Assembly (NCBI GenBank): GCA_014607495.2
Contig: CP053153.1
Coordinates: forward strand, 1,178,001 to 1,242,000
Direction of reading: 5' to 3'
DNA length: 64,000 nucleotides
Origin: Carposina sasakii
Lineage: Eukaryota; Arthropoda; Insecta; Lepidoptera; Carposinidae
Under the pieces are notes generated by a model. That model searched no databases. It was not told where the DNA came from and saw only the letters and a program-made list of their open reading frames with translations. A program made the translations under genes and the position numbers. Positions within the stretch are counted from its first letter, which is position 1, and every line of letters begins with the position of its first letter. Shown in pieces: positions 1-12,270 of this stretch.

Positions 1-112
1 GCCAGAGCCGCAGGAAAACGAAGAAGATCCTCGTTTAGCCTAGCGGTCCAGAATGTGAAAGATCAGTGAAAATTTCCTTGTTCATCACCTAATAGAACGC
101 TCCTGACTTCGT
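1..112 (+). repeat. Family-J repeat, left part
   Basis: gccagagccgcaggaaaacg matches the start of a dispersed repeat whose fuller copies read ggctgtgtttcccgaa, ggccagagccgcaggatcac, tagccacgtttagcac, cgcctgagagaacg and cgactcttacgacat. The right part resumes at about 385-440 after repeat H. Confidence 0.5.
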
Positions 113-113
113 T

Positions 114-380
114 AAAGAGGAGGTGGGACTAGGAACTGAGTCGTGTGGCAATCGTGAGGCCGTGACGTCATAATAGGGGCGGAGCTTCAGGGCCAGTTTG
201 TGTAACGCACACGCTTATGCAAGTAGTTTGGCTAGTCACTACAAGGTGGTTTCTATGTAAATGGGCAAGGCTACAGTGTTAGGATGCTCCCCTCGTCCCA
301 TACTTCACCCCCGCTCAGCGGCACGCTATTTTGTATGAAAATACACTTAGCCGCTACTCCTCTTTTATTTCTTCTCCATG
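114..380 (+). repeat. Dispersed repeat H, copy 1
   Basis: aaagaggaggtgggactagg ... tagtcactacaaggtggttt ... gtgttaggatgctcccctcg ... ttagccgctac. A second copy lies at 55380-55808. It appears inserted into a family-J repeat (1-112 and about 381-440) with ttaa near both joins. Confidence 0.6.
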
Positions 381-579
381 TTTAATCCACTCTTACGACA
401 TGAATAGAAGGAGATACAGTTGATGTATTCCAGTGCAGTACCGGAACGTTTTTAGTTATGGTTTGGCTGTTCATTTGACAGCGTTTTAAATATTATCAAC
501 GTCTTTCTTAGCGCGCTACGAAATGAAACGTATTTTTACCCGACTGCGCGACGCAAAGGAGTAGTATTTTGTTTAACAG

Positions 580-600
580 CCTATGTATGTATGTATGTTC
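580..600. repeat. (TATG)n microsatellite
   Basis: Four to five TATG units (ctatgtatgtatgtatg). A similar (TACA)n run lies at 14577-14594. Confidence 0.8.
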
Positions 601-651
601 CTTTGAAGCACTACACAGACCAAACGCCTCGGCCGATTTTTATGATTACAT

Positions 652-775
652 AAAATATTTTCTAATGATCGTAACATAACAACTGAACAGTCGGGATCCA
701 TTATCCGACAGCCAAGCTAATATTTCAATGGATCCTGGCTGTTCAGTTGTTATGTTACGATCATTAGAATATTTT
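652..775. repeat. Near-perfect inverted repeat (about 50-bp arms)
   Basis: The arm taatgatcgtaacataacaa and its complement enclose a 24-bp loop; ggatcc lies near each inner edge. Likely a foldback element. Confidence 0.7.
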
Positions 776-1063
776 GTGTTCTTCAATAGTATTCATTCCA
801 TAATAATATTATAGAATTCTAGACCACCGGACATCTAGGTGCTTGTTTTTTTTCTTTTCAGTTTTTTTATTATGGACTACATACATTATTTGGTTCTTTT
901 TTAAGCAGTCAGGTTTTTAAATTGTTTTTTTTACATAGAAATACATTACATACAAACATAACGTTTTTGTTGTGGTTTTGTTTTGGTAAATACGTTCAAC
1001 TATAGCGCGATTGCCCTACATAGGTATCAATCAATCAAAATGTTTATTTGCTCAAATATGTGT

Positions 1064-1330
1064 ATACAGGGTGTAACAGAAAGGGTATGTTAAGCGAAAA
1101 GCTGTATAAATAGCCCACTATAGAGAACCTATTTCCAAAATTTGAGACCCGAAATCAAATTTTTATTTTTCAAGTTTGTATGAAAATTCCTGAGATATTT
1201 AAAAATTCTCCATACCATCGGGAAAAATAAACATGTGATTTCGGACATCAAATTTTGTGGATAGATTCTCTATAGTGGACTATTTACATAGCTTTTCGCT
1301 TAACATACCCTTTTTGTTACACCCTGTATA
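1064..1330. mobile_element. Foldback MITE with ACAGGGTGTAAC ends, copy 1
   Basis: Inverted ends acagggtgtaacagaaaggg and, reversed, acagggtgtaacaaaaaggg, continuing for about 60 bp (gtatgttaagcgaaaagct). About 267 bp with no ORF. Related copies are at 13647-13904, 52286-52615 and 58698-58888, with debris near 44150-44350. Confidence 0.75.
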
Positions 1331-1616
1331 TACATGTTATTATTTGTATTTACAGCAAGCGTTCTACATATTTCGTCATATCTGACATGCAAAGGTAGGT
1401 ACTTAATACATTCATCTAACTTTGTAGATATGTTAATAAACTATTACGATCTACATTCTGCAGTTGGGGTCAATTGACGGAAGGACTCGCTCGTCGGTAA
1501 TTACTAAGGTGCTCCTAAATGGGACATCGTTTCTCGACAATGTGTGAGCGAATACTGACCGGTCACTCTGACCGTATACTCATATGTTGCTGCACATAAA
1601 TGAATGTTTTAAATAA

Positions 1617-1755
1617 ATCCTACTAATATCATACACGCGAAAGTTTGTAAGTATTGATGGATAGATGGATACGAGTAAATGAATGGATGCATGGATGTTT
1701 GTTACTCTTTCACGTAAAAACGGTTGAAGCGATTTTATTAAAATTTGGTACGGAG
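1617..1755 (-). repeat. Family-K tail, reverse
   Basis: cctactaatatcatacacgc, cgaaagtttgtaagtattga, tactctttcacgtaaaaacg and gcgattttattaaaatttgg are the reverse of the tail seen at 59330-59432. Confidence 0.55.
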
Positions 1756-1784
1756 TCAGCTGTATGTTTACACACGGTACATAC

Positions 1785-1945
1785 GTTTACACACGGCTGA
1801 GATCCCAAAAATGGGGGATCCAGAACCGCAAGATCGCGATGGAGATTCTATAGCCACGTTTAGCATAGATGCTAAAAATCAGTGACAAGTTGTTAACTCA
1901 TCGCCTGAGAAAACGTCCGAACGAATAACTTGCTAAAAACAAAAC
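1785..1945 (+). repeat. Family-J repeat
   Basis: acacggctgagatcccaaaa, ctatagccacgtttagcata and ctcatcgcctgagaaaacgt. Mutated copy; preceded at 1617-1755 by a reversed family-K tail. Confidence 0.5.
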
Positions 1946-2505
1946 AAACACAAATTGATGTTTTAATAATGTTTGATCTATAAACGTCAGGTTTTATTTT
2001 TCTTTAATAATATAGCATGGTGTAATTAAATAAATTAAAATAACCACAACATCCGGCCATAAAATATTGGTCTTGAATAATTAAAACACCACTATAATAA
2101 ATAGTTATTACTGTACTCTGCTCTAAAGAAGTACATAGTAGCAGTAAGTACCTAACGAATTGGGGTATTATAAAACAATCGAACTACCTAATAAAACCTT
2201 TTTAACCAACGTTTATATAAGCATTATGTTCACTCACCATTTTAATCTAACCTAATTATAATCTTACAGAAATCTCATGTCATATTGGTATGTATTTTAA
2301 GACCCATACAAAAGTGGTAATGCACTATATCGATTAATGCATTAGTAGGGTTGGAATGACGCTCATCGGAAATGAAAGCGCCAATGTACGTGCTTCAGAA
2401 CATGTGTTATGCCCGTAATGTACTCGTATGCAATTTAATTTACTTATCCAGGCTAATGCAGTGTAGGTATATATCAAATGCATTTAAATATAACCTTAAT
2501 TTCAG

Positions 2506-2617
2506 ACCTGTAAGGATTATGATGAAACTTGACATAGATACGTCAGAATACCATAAAATAGCCTCAGACGAACTCGAGCCTCGAGCGACTAGTGCTTCAT
2601 CAAAAAAATATGAGTAG
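2506..2617 (+). CDS. Exon-like ORF, possible 3' terminal exon
   Basis: After an acceptor-like taatttcag the frame reads PVRIMMKLDIDTSEYHKIAS, then DELEPRATSASSKKYE and a TAG. The composition is protein-like (mixed charge, no low complexity) and differs from the flanking AT-rich DNA. No upstream exon was found and the sequence is not recognised, so a repeat fragment is equally possible. Confidence 0.25.
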
Positions 2618-2649
2618 GTATTCTTATAAGAAAGTAGTTTACCAAACAA

Positions 2650-4039
2650 ATGTTGAAGAAAAGGCTAATTTGATCTCGAAAAGGGATACTTATAAATAGT
2701 TTTCTAATATAATCAGTACACAGCAGCTTAGCTTACTGGATCCCGATATCTCTCAATGTATATCTACCTACCGGGTACAACCTGGACCCACTCAATCACG
2801 CAAACGTTATTTTTCTTCGAGTTTTAGCACGAACCCCCGTTCGTACTTCATACTTCGTACTTCATACTTCGTACAACAGTAATTGATTTTCATACATAAT
2901 GAAGAAAGAAGATTAAGTTATTGTATGACATATTATTATGTCTCATTTGTATGGATAGTCAAAATATTCTTCTGATAGAAACCGACTCTATAATGTTTGG
3001 TTGGTGATCGAAACAGGGGAAGCAAGCATTAATCGTGATATTTTCTTGTACGTCTATCTATTTTTATAGTGAGAATTCCTCGTTGTCTATTTTCCTGTGT
3101 ATACCAAAATAAACGAGATGACAAACAATGTCTTTGGTAATATCAATATCGTGATATTTCTGATTCGTAAAGCACTTCTGCTTTTTGTGTAACGCTACGT
3201 AAACAAAATTGTGACCAAATATTGACATACACGAAGCTGCAGGGTTTTACGTGTTTTTACTAACACACTGCGTGTCGCGTAAAACTGTATTATTATCTCT
3301 AAACGTACTAGAGAGCCTTTTAAATATTACCTCTAATATGTTTTATCCTGAATAATAAAATATTTGGCGAAAAGCTGGCAAATTATTATCGAGCATTAAC
3401 ATCCTGTCTCCACTCTCTCCCATATTATTATGATCCTGCAATTCAGGCCATCTCATTTAGGGGAACACAGCAGTGTTTATGTACCTAAATAATTATGTTA
3501 ATATTATTACAATTTTCGCGTTATTTTTAAATTGTTTATTTTATCCGAAAAGGTAATGCCGATGCTAAACAACCATCAACCAGAGAGCCTTTTTTAATAA
3601 CCAAGCTGTCAGTTTAATCCTGCGCTTAGGTTAATCCGGTTAGAATATTCCCAGGCTAAAAGCATAGATTAATTTTTGTTATTTTTGTTTTGATTAATCG
3701 ATACTGTTGTGGTTGTATCCAACAGTACTAATGGTAATTTCATGTGATTAGAATTATAATAATGGTCAAATTGTTGTTTTTTAAGGACCGAGTTTTCCGA
3801 TGTTCAGGGCCCGTAGCAAAGCAAAAACGCTTACTTATAAAAATGAGATATGTGTCCGGAATAATACATAGGCTTGTTTAAATTAATATATACATACATA
3901 TAATCACGCCTTTATCTCTTACGGGGTAGGCAGAGCACCAAGGGCCGATAGAACCACATGGTGCCACTTCTGACCAATTTTGAGGGTATAATTGAGATGT
4001 ACAAAAATTATCTTTAATCAAATATCAAATTTATATATT
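2650..4039. other. AT-rich gap, no gene seen
   Basis: Only short chance ORFs and simple-sequence stretches; no splice-supported coding seen on either strand. Confidence 0.5.
2845..2873. repeat. Short tandem repeat (cgtacttcatactt)
   Basis: Two units of cgtacttcatactt followed by a partial third. Confidence 0.8.
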
Positions 4040-4290
4040 ATACTTGTGTCCACATGCCTGGTATGCCTATTTATACTAAGATGAGTATTCCGGGCCCTAC
4101 ACTCTCCACTAGGGCCCGGTGGTGGGCGCACCCATAGTGAATGTTTGAACTTCCGAATTGTAACGCCTAATACAATTTCATTTATAAGATGAGTATGTAC
4201 ACACGCTTTTTTTCGGAAGAATAAGCGGAGATGTTGAACCTGCATTATTTTGCTATGGTACCCCCCACACCTCTTCTGCATCATAGAGTC
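4040..4290 (-). repeat. Dispersed repeat O fragment
   Basis: ccactagggcccggtggtgg and gtttgaacttccgaattgta then cgcctaatacaatttcattt. The reverse of cgttacaattcggaagttca occurs at about 19676, and atagggcccggtggcgggcg at about 43060, so pieces of one family. The 88-codon ORF here is not coding. Confidence 0.4.
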
Positions 4291-4299
4291 TCATCGTAT

Positions 4300-5765
4300 T
4301 CTTTATTATTCAATGTTTCTTATATAATTATAAGTAATTATAATTAGCCCAATCACGGTAAACTAAGGAAAATAGTCAGTGTAATAGTCCCTAACAAAAT
4401 AATTCGCAAATTGAATTAACCAATTTACCGAAATTACTGAGATTGCCAACTAGTGTGGCTTTCGTGAATTAAATCGTATACCAACTGCGTCAATCGGTCC
4501 TCAACATCTCTTTCTTACCCTTCCTTGATTTTTCTGATACAGGGGTCGAGATTTATTGATACAGGGATATTTTTCGACGCTTTCCTATACATCCTGTGTC
4601 AGTGAAGGAAACGGAAATGAGGTCACTGAACGGAAATAGAAAATGGGGAATGATTTTGATTTAGTATCTTGTTATGATGTAAGAGTATTTTTATGGTGCA
4701 TTGTGTAAAATGATATTACCTATTAGCTAGTCAGGAGAGATAGAAGAAAAATACTCCTGTACTGTACCGGTTGCAGGAAAAAACTTAAAAATATCGTTTT
4801 GGTTTTGGGCTGTTGGAGGAAATCTCTGGCAGACAAAGGCCAAAAAGCTACACTTGTCGTTATTGTGTAGGTACATAGCTTGAAAGTGACTTGTTTTGTA
4901 AACCTAAGAAACCTGCCATTTAATTTCTACATATTGGAGAAATTGCTCATTATATTCTTAAAAAAATTGTAAACTTTCCAAAAATCTATGGCAGTAAGGT
5001 TTCTTTGGTAGATCCATACCGTCAGGATAAACATTAACAAAACGCAAACGTATATCCGTGACGTGACGCAAAAGATCGAGCCTTACCTAATACTGACCCA
5101 TGCAATATAACGTACAACACACCACACCCACTGATACACCAAATAGTAGGAATATTACGAACTCTGAGTTACAGTATACATGGTAGAGTTGCCGACTAGA
5201 ATACTTTCGTAGAATGGTTTTGGTGGAAGAATTCGGAACTAAAAATTTTCGTATGCAGTTACACAAATAAATTGTGGTCCTACATTAAACAACTAGCGCC
5301 ACAGTCCAATGGAACTTTGATGCTACACACTTTACTCTTGGGTATTCTGTGATGTAGATAAATGTCCACCCTCAGATCAATTGACATGTCAGACTACAGT
5401 TAATATGGTTAAGATGTATTGGAAAAAAATAAAGAAAATAGCTTTTTTATCAAGGAAGAACTTACTTAGTTCTAAAGAGTGTCTTTAGTCTAGAGCTAAT
5501 GTATGAGGTCTTAAACTAAACTCGTTATTCAATATTACATTTGCAGTAAAATGTGTGGTTTTACGAGTATCTAACTTTAGACCCGACCTTACGGGAGGCA
5601 AGGCAATACACTCGTATTATATATGACTACGAGCCGCCTGCGACGTCATCATGTAAACTTTACAGTCCCCTCTCTTTCATCCCCGTGCAAAATCATTTCT
5701 TATCGGATACCTTCGTCATGTTAAACTACACTCCATAAGTTTCAGGTCTTTAAAATTAGCGGTTT
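4300..5765. other. AT-rich gap, no gene seen
   Basis: The only ORF of note (5553-5738) has no recognisable domain and no splice context. Confidence 0.5.
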
Positions 5766-5999
5766 AAGCCTTGAGCACACCGGATGCGTATGTGTACACG
5801 TAAGCGAAGACGTACACGTACCTCTAAGTTGTAATGTATGGAACTGTATAAAACAGGACACACCGCTTGACGTCTACACTTACGTCTACGCATACGCATC
5901 CGGTCTGCCCGTGCCTATACAGTTCCATACATTACAACTCAGAGGTACGTGTAGTCTACGCTTACGTGTACGCGTACGCATCCGGTGTGCTCGAGCCTT
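5766..5999. repeat. Foldback element with GAGCACACCGGATGCGTA ends
   Basis: Outer arms gagcacaccggatgcgta and complement. Further inner inverted blocks gtaatgtatggaactgtata / tatacagttccatacattac. Rich in acgtacg-type sequence. About 230 bp, no ORF. Confidence 0.7.
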
Positions 6000-6000
6000 T

Positions 6001-7225
6001 AAGCTGTGCGTGGATCCTGATCATTTAGGTCAAAGCATTATCAATCAACCAGAAGACTGTATAATTATCTAAGTCGCTTATTGCATGTAATTTAAAGTCA
6101 CAAGCACATACCTAAAAATTCATTGTTATTTTTATACTATGATGGTTTTATATATAGTTTTAGTTCAGCTTCAATTTACTTTCGAAACTTGCTAAGTATA
6201 GGGATTAATCATTCCCTATCCCCTCCCCTAGCGACGAAGAGACACTCATAACTTGAAAACTACGCAGTTTGTTTATAAACTTGAACACAAACTGTGTTTA
6301 GGGAGAACAGAGATATTTTCTTTGATAAAATAAATTCAGATATTTCTCACGTCCGTCTTAGATTTTTTTATTGATATCTATAAATCTTAAACTATGTAGC
6401 CAAACCCTATACAAAATTAAATAGGATTTACAAAGTTTCCGTCTACCGAGACGCCCTGGGTACCCAAATAATGGTATTATTTCTTATGCTAGTATAAGGC
6501 TAGGCTGGTATCTTAATAAATGTGTAGTACAATTTTTGAACACTAATCTATCCAAAATTAGAACGATTTTGCAATGATTTAAAAGCTGGCATGCGTAGTT
6601 TTTTTTGTGTTTTTAGTTTTATGACAAAGGCTTAGAATAATGATTCGCTCCGCGTCAGAGCGGAGCGAAGACTTATCATTAATTTGAGGACAAAAGTAAT
6701 AAGTGTTCTTTTAAATACAAAGTTGATTACCTAGGCTTTTTAAAAAATATAATAGATACGTAAAATGGAATGACCCATTTACGTAGGTAGATTTAACGTT
6801 TGGATGTCCTCCGGTCTAACTTGTAATCTAATTAACACGAAGTTCATTATACTCATATAGTTCTATAATTAGGTTTCAATAAAAATAGAAACTGCTGTAA
6901 AATATACCGTCAAAATTATTTTTATGTATATTCACATATAAATAGATCTTGGGAAATTGCGAAATACGTACCTACCTAAAGGTAATTTTTGATACTTCAT
7001 CATCATGGGCGTATTTACTTAAGTTATATTCAAAACAATTGAAGATTTCATAATCTGACTAATAAGTGGAGCCATATCACAAAAATGGTATTCGAACTTT
7101 AAAAAAAAAACAAATTGCACGACTGAGCACGACACATCAGCTGAATCACGCCTAGAATAAAAACCTCCTTAGTCCAAGATTCTTATTCACTAACCTCATT
7201 ACAAAATTCAAAACACCGAACTCAC
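6001..7225. other. AT-rich gap, possible intron of the 7226-7255 start exon
   Basis: No second exon could be identified on the minus strand; small hairpins only (e.g. ctccgcgtcagagcggag at about 6648). Confidence 0.4.
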
Positions 7226-7255
7226 CTGAATAGATTTATCGTCGGTATCGGGCAT
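7226..7255 (-). CDS. Candidate first coding exon (MPDTDDKSIQ) of a minus-strand gene
   Basis: ATG at 7255-7253 opens ten codons ending in CAG, followed by a consensus donor GTGAGT. The 150 bp upstream (to about 7410) is richer in CpG than its surroundings, as expected for a 5' UTR and promoter. No matching second exon could be assigned in 1-7225, so the intron would be long or run out of the window. The gene is not recognised. Confidence 0.4.
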
Positions 7256-7414
7256 GACGAAATCGCACGTAGAAGTTCGAATTTGGAAGACACGGCCGGT
7301 TCCCGGGAGCGACTGGATTGCAGTGGGGAAACGGGAAGCCGTAGAACGAGATTAGCGGATACGCTTACTGCCCGAAATGCGCAGTAGGCTGTTCAACGCA
7401 GTTTGGGAATTCGA

Positions 7415-8465
7415 ATTTGGACAATACAGCAAAGATCCAAAAAGAAAAGCTATACCAGCAGACAGAGCTAATGAAAAACCACCTATTTGAAATATTTATA
7501 TCCTGAGTGAAATCGCTTGTTTTGTTTAGTAAGATATTTCTTTAGTTTTATAAACAATAATGTCAGGTTTAATTTTTCTACTTATGATACTGTGATACTG
7601 GGTCTTGCTAGGTTAGTCTAAGTTGCTAGGCTTGCAGCTTGCAGGCTAAAATTTTAGTTTTGTGTGGCTCTTTCAATAGTAACGTTAAAAAATATACCTT
7701 CAATTATTTTGTAGAGGAACCAAGTTCTACTTTACCGACTAATATTATAAATGTATAAACATAGTCTCAAAAACTTATTAAATACCGTGACATAGAAATA
7801 ATGTTTCTTGTGTTAATGAGCGCTGCTCCTATAGGAAGTAAACTGAACTCCGCACTATTTTCGCACGCAGTACGTAAATCGTATTAAATGCTACGAAAAC
7901 CATATCAAAACATTGTTTATTTTTATCGCCTTTACCTACGGTTTTTATTGCTGAGCGTACGTTTAAATAATATTTATATGTCAGATATAATAAAATAGAG
8001 GCGTTTTAGAAAATCTGTAAGTTGTGTAATTCACGATAAAACATGGTATTGCTTTATGGTGTGGTGTGTTTTTTACCAATAATTGTAAAAGTACTTATAT
8101 GCGTCGCCATAGTTTCCTATGAAATGTTTAGCAAAGATAAATACTACACTCCAAAATTATTTTGTGAATAGTTTTCAAATCCTTAAAAGTTTTAAATGTT
8201 ATTGACTAACCTATGACGAGTTTTTAAATAAGTAAAGAAATTACTTTCTCTCGTGTCAATATAACTATCGCAGTCTCCCCAAATACAGGACAGCATAGAT
8301 GACCTAAGTATTCCCTAGATAATATGCACCGGTACCTTGGAGATGCTATCTACGATAGATGCAGGCGTTGGCCTGAAATGTCACAGAATTGAACTGGAGA
8401 GGAAACTTGGAGTTAGAGAAGACCTTTACCTACGTATGGGGACTGTTATATCATGTTTACATTCA
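7415..8465. other. AT-rich gap, no gene seen
   Basis: No coding or repeat signal beyond simple AT-rich sequence. Confidence 0.5.
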
Positions 8466-8469
8466 TATA

Positions 8470-8735
8470 CATACATATACAGACGGCTTTGTTCCCGAAA
8501 TACGGTGGCCAAAACTGCAGGATTAAAATGGGGGGACTAAAATCCCGTAAATTGTAAACTTTACGTAGATTACGTCGTAAGTGGCTATAAGTACAAGGAT
8601 ATACAATAATAACACAAACATAAACGTATAAAGGTAGAGACCATAGAATAACGAGTCTCCAGAGGGAGTAACAATGACAAAAGTATGCAGTGAGGCAAAT
8701 AACGAGACGAAAATCCCGCATCTACCGTTAAACCG
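8470..8735 (+). repeat. Family-J repeat, degraded, with insertion
   Basis: acggctttgttcccgaaata and ggtggccaaaactgcaggat begin a J copy. Its remainder is broken up; the ORFs on both strands here are not coding. Confidence 0.4.
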
Positions 8736-8855
8736 CGGGTTGTTGCCAAATCGAGAAATACCTATATACTTTTATTATAACAGATTGATTCCAAAAATTA
8801 CTTATATGCCTAGGAATAGGGTGAATGTGACATAAAGGAGACAAATAAAAGGGGC

Positions 8856-8980
8856 TGATTTTTGCAAACGTCAGATACCCTATCAGAAGAATAAAGTTGA
8901 TGCTGTCTCTATTATGGTCAAGTTATAGAGAAAGACAGCATCAATTTATTCTGATAGGCTATCTGACATTTAGAAAAATC
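8856..8980. repeat. 125-bp imperfect hairpin
   Basis: Arms with caaacgtcagataccctatc and gatgctgtctct pair with agagaaagacagcatc and gataggctatctgacattt, with short bulges. The size would fit a small foldback MITE or a pre-miRNA-like hairpin. Confidence 0.6.
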
Positions 8981-8984
8981 GACG

Positions 8985-10790
8985 CTTTAAGTTGCATCAA
9001 AACAATAGTGCACGTAATCATGGATTCTGGAGAACTAAATATTCTATGGTAGAGACATTACGTAGGCTCCCATCCCGGAATCCCTACATATCGTAGGTAG
9101 GTAAGCTCCAATTGTCTCACAATTGTGTCCGTCGCTAATTGCAAGACATCCTTCCTTTGACAACTGGGTGTAGGCATGTATAGGTATAAGACGTCTTTTC
9201 TTAATAGCGTGATGAAGAATTCTATAAAATTCAAAATAGGTAGTCATTGTAGTCAAGGCCTTCCAATGATATAAAAATGTTGATGCCTAGACATAATTTC
9301 CTCTTACATGTATACTACATAACATCGCCCGATACAATTGGCGCGAAAAGCAAAGATTACTGATAACCAAAATACATTTCCTGCGAGTAAAAACACTGTC
9401 GTATAACTCAACAAAATAGTACTTGTTCAGCATTTAAGTATTTGCCTGGCTGTCACCCACACCCTGTATTTTTCTATAGTCTCAAGCAGTCAGAGTTATA
9501 GACAACCTATATTTCCTATAAGAAGAAAGAAGTAAACTTGGTCGATTTGCGGCGAACAAGAAGAGCTATTTCCGCGGCCATATTGTTAAAATGGGCTATA
9601 AAGTAAGCTAGGTAACATTTAATTACCAGTTATCTATGGTTATCTATGGTTATGGGAACGTTTGACGAATGCCAATGATGGAAAAACCGATCTACCCTTG
9701 CGGAAAATGCAACTAGCAAACTTTCGATTTGTTTCGGTATTTCTTTGTGCATTACCTTACCAACCTTCTGTTTATTTATTAAAACGTTTGCTAAAACCAT
9801 CACTAGAATTGGTTTTTTTTTTCTTCTCCTTTTCGATTTCGCGGGAAAACAGTTGATAATTTTGAGAACATTACGCCAGCCGAAAAGTAGCGAAAATGGG
9901 CATCTAAGGGTGATAGATAATTATATATTAGTGACTTAGATTGTATAGATACAATAATTGTACACTAATATTCACTTTACCGAAGGTTTCTAGGACAGTG
10001 ATAGGGGTGGAATTAATCTGTTTCCCTTACCCTTTGAGTTCACTGTACACATACAAAGGGCTAGTCCTACCTATATCTAACCATAACACACTTTCACCCA
10101 AATTCACCCAATAAGGACACAGCTGCGCCTGATTATACTCTGGCAGATATAAACTGCAAAATAGAGCACCTAATTAAAAGGGCTAAAATAATTAGTAGCA
10201 TATAGCGGAAAGAAGTTTTGACGAATTTATAGTGTTTTTATGCGATATGTCGTCAATGGTCATAAAATGTACTTTCTTTACATAAATGAGGTTATTTACT
10301 TAAATAAAAACACCCGACTGCGTTAATTTTTGACCCTGTATCACTCTCATAACTAATACGAATATTTTAATACCTCATAAATACGACAAGCTGTAGACTA
10401 GGCTCTAGGATGTGCCAAACAAATATACAAACATGCATACTCTCGAAAAACATAAACCTCATCCTGGCGCAGTCGGGTAAAAACTATTTAGCAGCTAGCA
10501 TATCATACCCCTTTTGTTCAACTCTGTATATTCTAATGGTCTCAAAGTACACATAAGGTTAAAAAAATCGAAAAAAAAAAAGAAATATTCCCACCCCGAC
10601 AATTTGTAAATGGCCTACGTCATAAAACCATCCTTAGCCCCTAAGTACGTACCGATCCTATCAAAGGAAATTGCATGTTTACTAAACGACATGTTCACAT
10701 GCAACTACACTACAGAAAAATAAACTATCGTAGTTTTCGCGGAAGTAAATAGTTACAATACGACTCTACCCATTTACTCAGCTCTATTAA
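8985..10790. other. AT-rich gap with small repeat debris
   Basis: The 64-codon ORFs around 9662-9939 overlap a short dispersed repeat. Debris of ACAGGGTGTAAC ends occurs at about 9460 and 10510. No gene seen. Confidence 0.5.
9860..9925 (+). repeat. Short dispersed repeat, copy 1
   Basis: ttacgccagccgaaaagtag and cgaaaatgggcatctaaggg recur at 18838-18885 (gtcagccgaaaagtagcgaa). Confidence 0.4.
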
Positions 10791-10794
10791 TTTG

Positions 10795-11008
10795 TTTTCG
10801 TGGGCAGGGCACATAGCTCTAAGAACCAATGGCCAATGGAGCCGAAAAGTTCTAGAGTGGCTACCACATATCTGCAAGCGCAGCGTGGAACTGCCACCCG
10901 TAAGGTGGACGGACGTCCTAGTCAGGACCGCTTGCATCTGCTGGATGCAAGCCGTTTCCAAAAAGTGGAAGTTGTTGGGAGATTCCTATGTTCAGAAGTG
11001 GACTTAAG
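10795..11008 (+). pseudogene. Degraded LINE reverse transcriptase 3' fragment
   Basis: Reads WAGHIALRTNGQWSRKVLEW, CKRSVELPPVRWTD and SYVQKWT. The same family as 16040-16420 but more mutated and 5' truncated. Confidence 0.7.
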
Positions 11009-11079
11009 GGTTAAAAATTCATTCATTTAATTTTTTATTTTATTCAGTTCAATTTATTTCATCATTTAATTATAACTAG

Positions 11080-11312
11080 TGGACGCCCGCGACTCCGTCC
11101 GCGTGGACTGCAAAAAAAACAAAATGTTGATATAAACCCGATTAAAATATTTATATGATATTTTTTCGAAATAAAAAGTAGCCTATGTTCTGTCTCAGGG
11201 TCTAAAGATTGTCTGTACCAAATTTCATCAAAATCGGTTGCGAGGTTTAAGCGGGAAAGCGTAACAGACAGACAGACAGAGTTACTTTCGCATTTATAAT
11301 ATTAGTTAGGAT
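11080..11312 (+). repeat. Family-K dispersed repeat
   Basis: actagtggacgcccgcgact, gtccgcgtggactgcaaaaa, aataaaaagtagcctatgtt and attataatattagttagga-type end. Common lepidopteran non-coding repeat. Confidence 0.6.
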
Positions 11313-11935
11313 GATGCTTAATTTGTGTGTAGAAATACCTTTGCACGGCTCTATTACAGTTATGAAAGGGTTTACAGGTTTTCCTTGTAACTTGAGTTTG
11401 GTAAAGTTGTTCCGTTGAGATTACGATGTTATTCCTGCATTGTTTATTGTCATTGTTTGTATCTCGAATCTCTCTGGTATAAAACGAAGTCGTTTTGTGT
11501 ATCTCTAAAATTTTTCGTGAACTATATTTAAAAAACAATACTCTATCTACAGGCGGGTGTAGGTAAAGTCGCTAGGCTTTAATTTGGAATTCATAAGGAG
11601 TTTCTTTAAGGCATATCTAACTAAATATATGTATGTAATATATTTATGTATAGTACAGGTAGCTGAAATAATAAATCAAACTGTACCACACTGCCTGTGC
11701 ATGCATTTTCATGAAAACTACGCCATCTCTAGTTTTCAGCCTGAATCAAAACTGAATTCAGTTTCTACCAGACGCCAAAGTTTGAAAATAGAATTCGTTC
11801 ATACGTCTATGTAGTAAAAACCGAGTTTTGGAATAGTCCCGTCAGGTGGCGAAAGATACAACGTAGGATAGATGGGTAAATAGTAGTAATTTAAAGATAC
11901 AACATAGGTAGATAGATACATAAATAGTAGTTATT

Positions 11936-12270
11936 AGTGGGCGCCCGCGACTCCGTCCGCGTGGACTTCATAAAAAACTAAATGTCGAAATTATCCGAGA
12001 TAAAAACATTTTCCCGAGATAAAAAGTAGCCTATATGTTATGTGGGACCTGTCACAATATATTCCTGAAAACTGCATCGAAATCGGTTCAGCCGTTTCTG
12101 AGATTAGCGTGCACAAACGCACAGACAAACCGACAAACAGACAAAAATTGCACAAATATTCGTTTTGGGTTCTATTGCGTTGATAAAGGTCTCCTATAAT
12201 ATTTTTTCTCATATATCTTCAATGTACAGACAGCGATCCGTTACATTTTTATTATATGTATATAGATTTA
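11936..12270 (+). repeat. Family-K dispersed repeat, long form
   Basis: gtgggcgcccgcgactccgt, ataaaaagtagcctatatgt, cctgaaaactgcatcgaaat and gattagcgtgcacaaacgca. Then a tail with cagacagcgatccgttacat and ttattatatgtatatag, shared with 54300-54615. Confidence 0.65.

Noticed and set aside
10725..11030. Three overlapping ORFs as separate genes
   Set aside because: Plus frames are pieces of one degraded LINE reverse transcriptase; the minus ORF is its complement.
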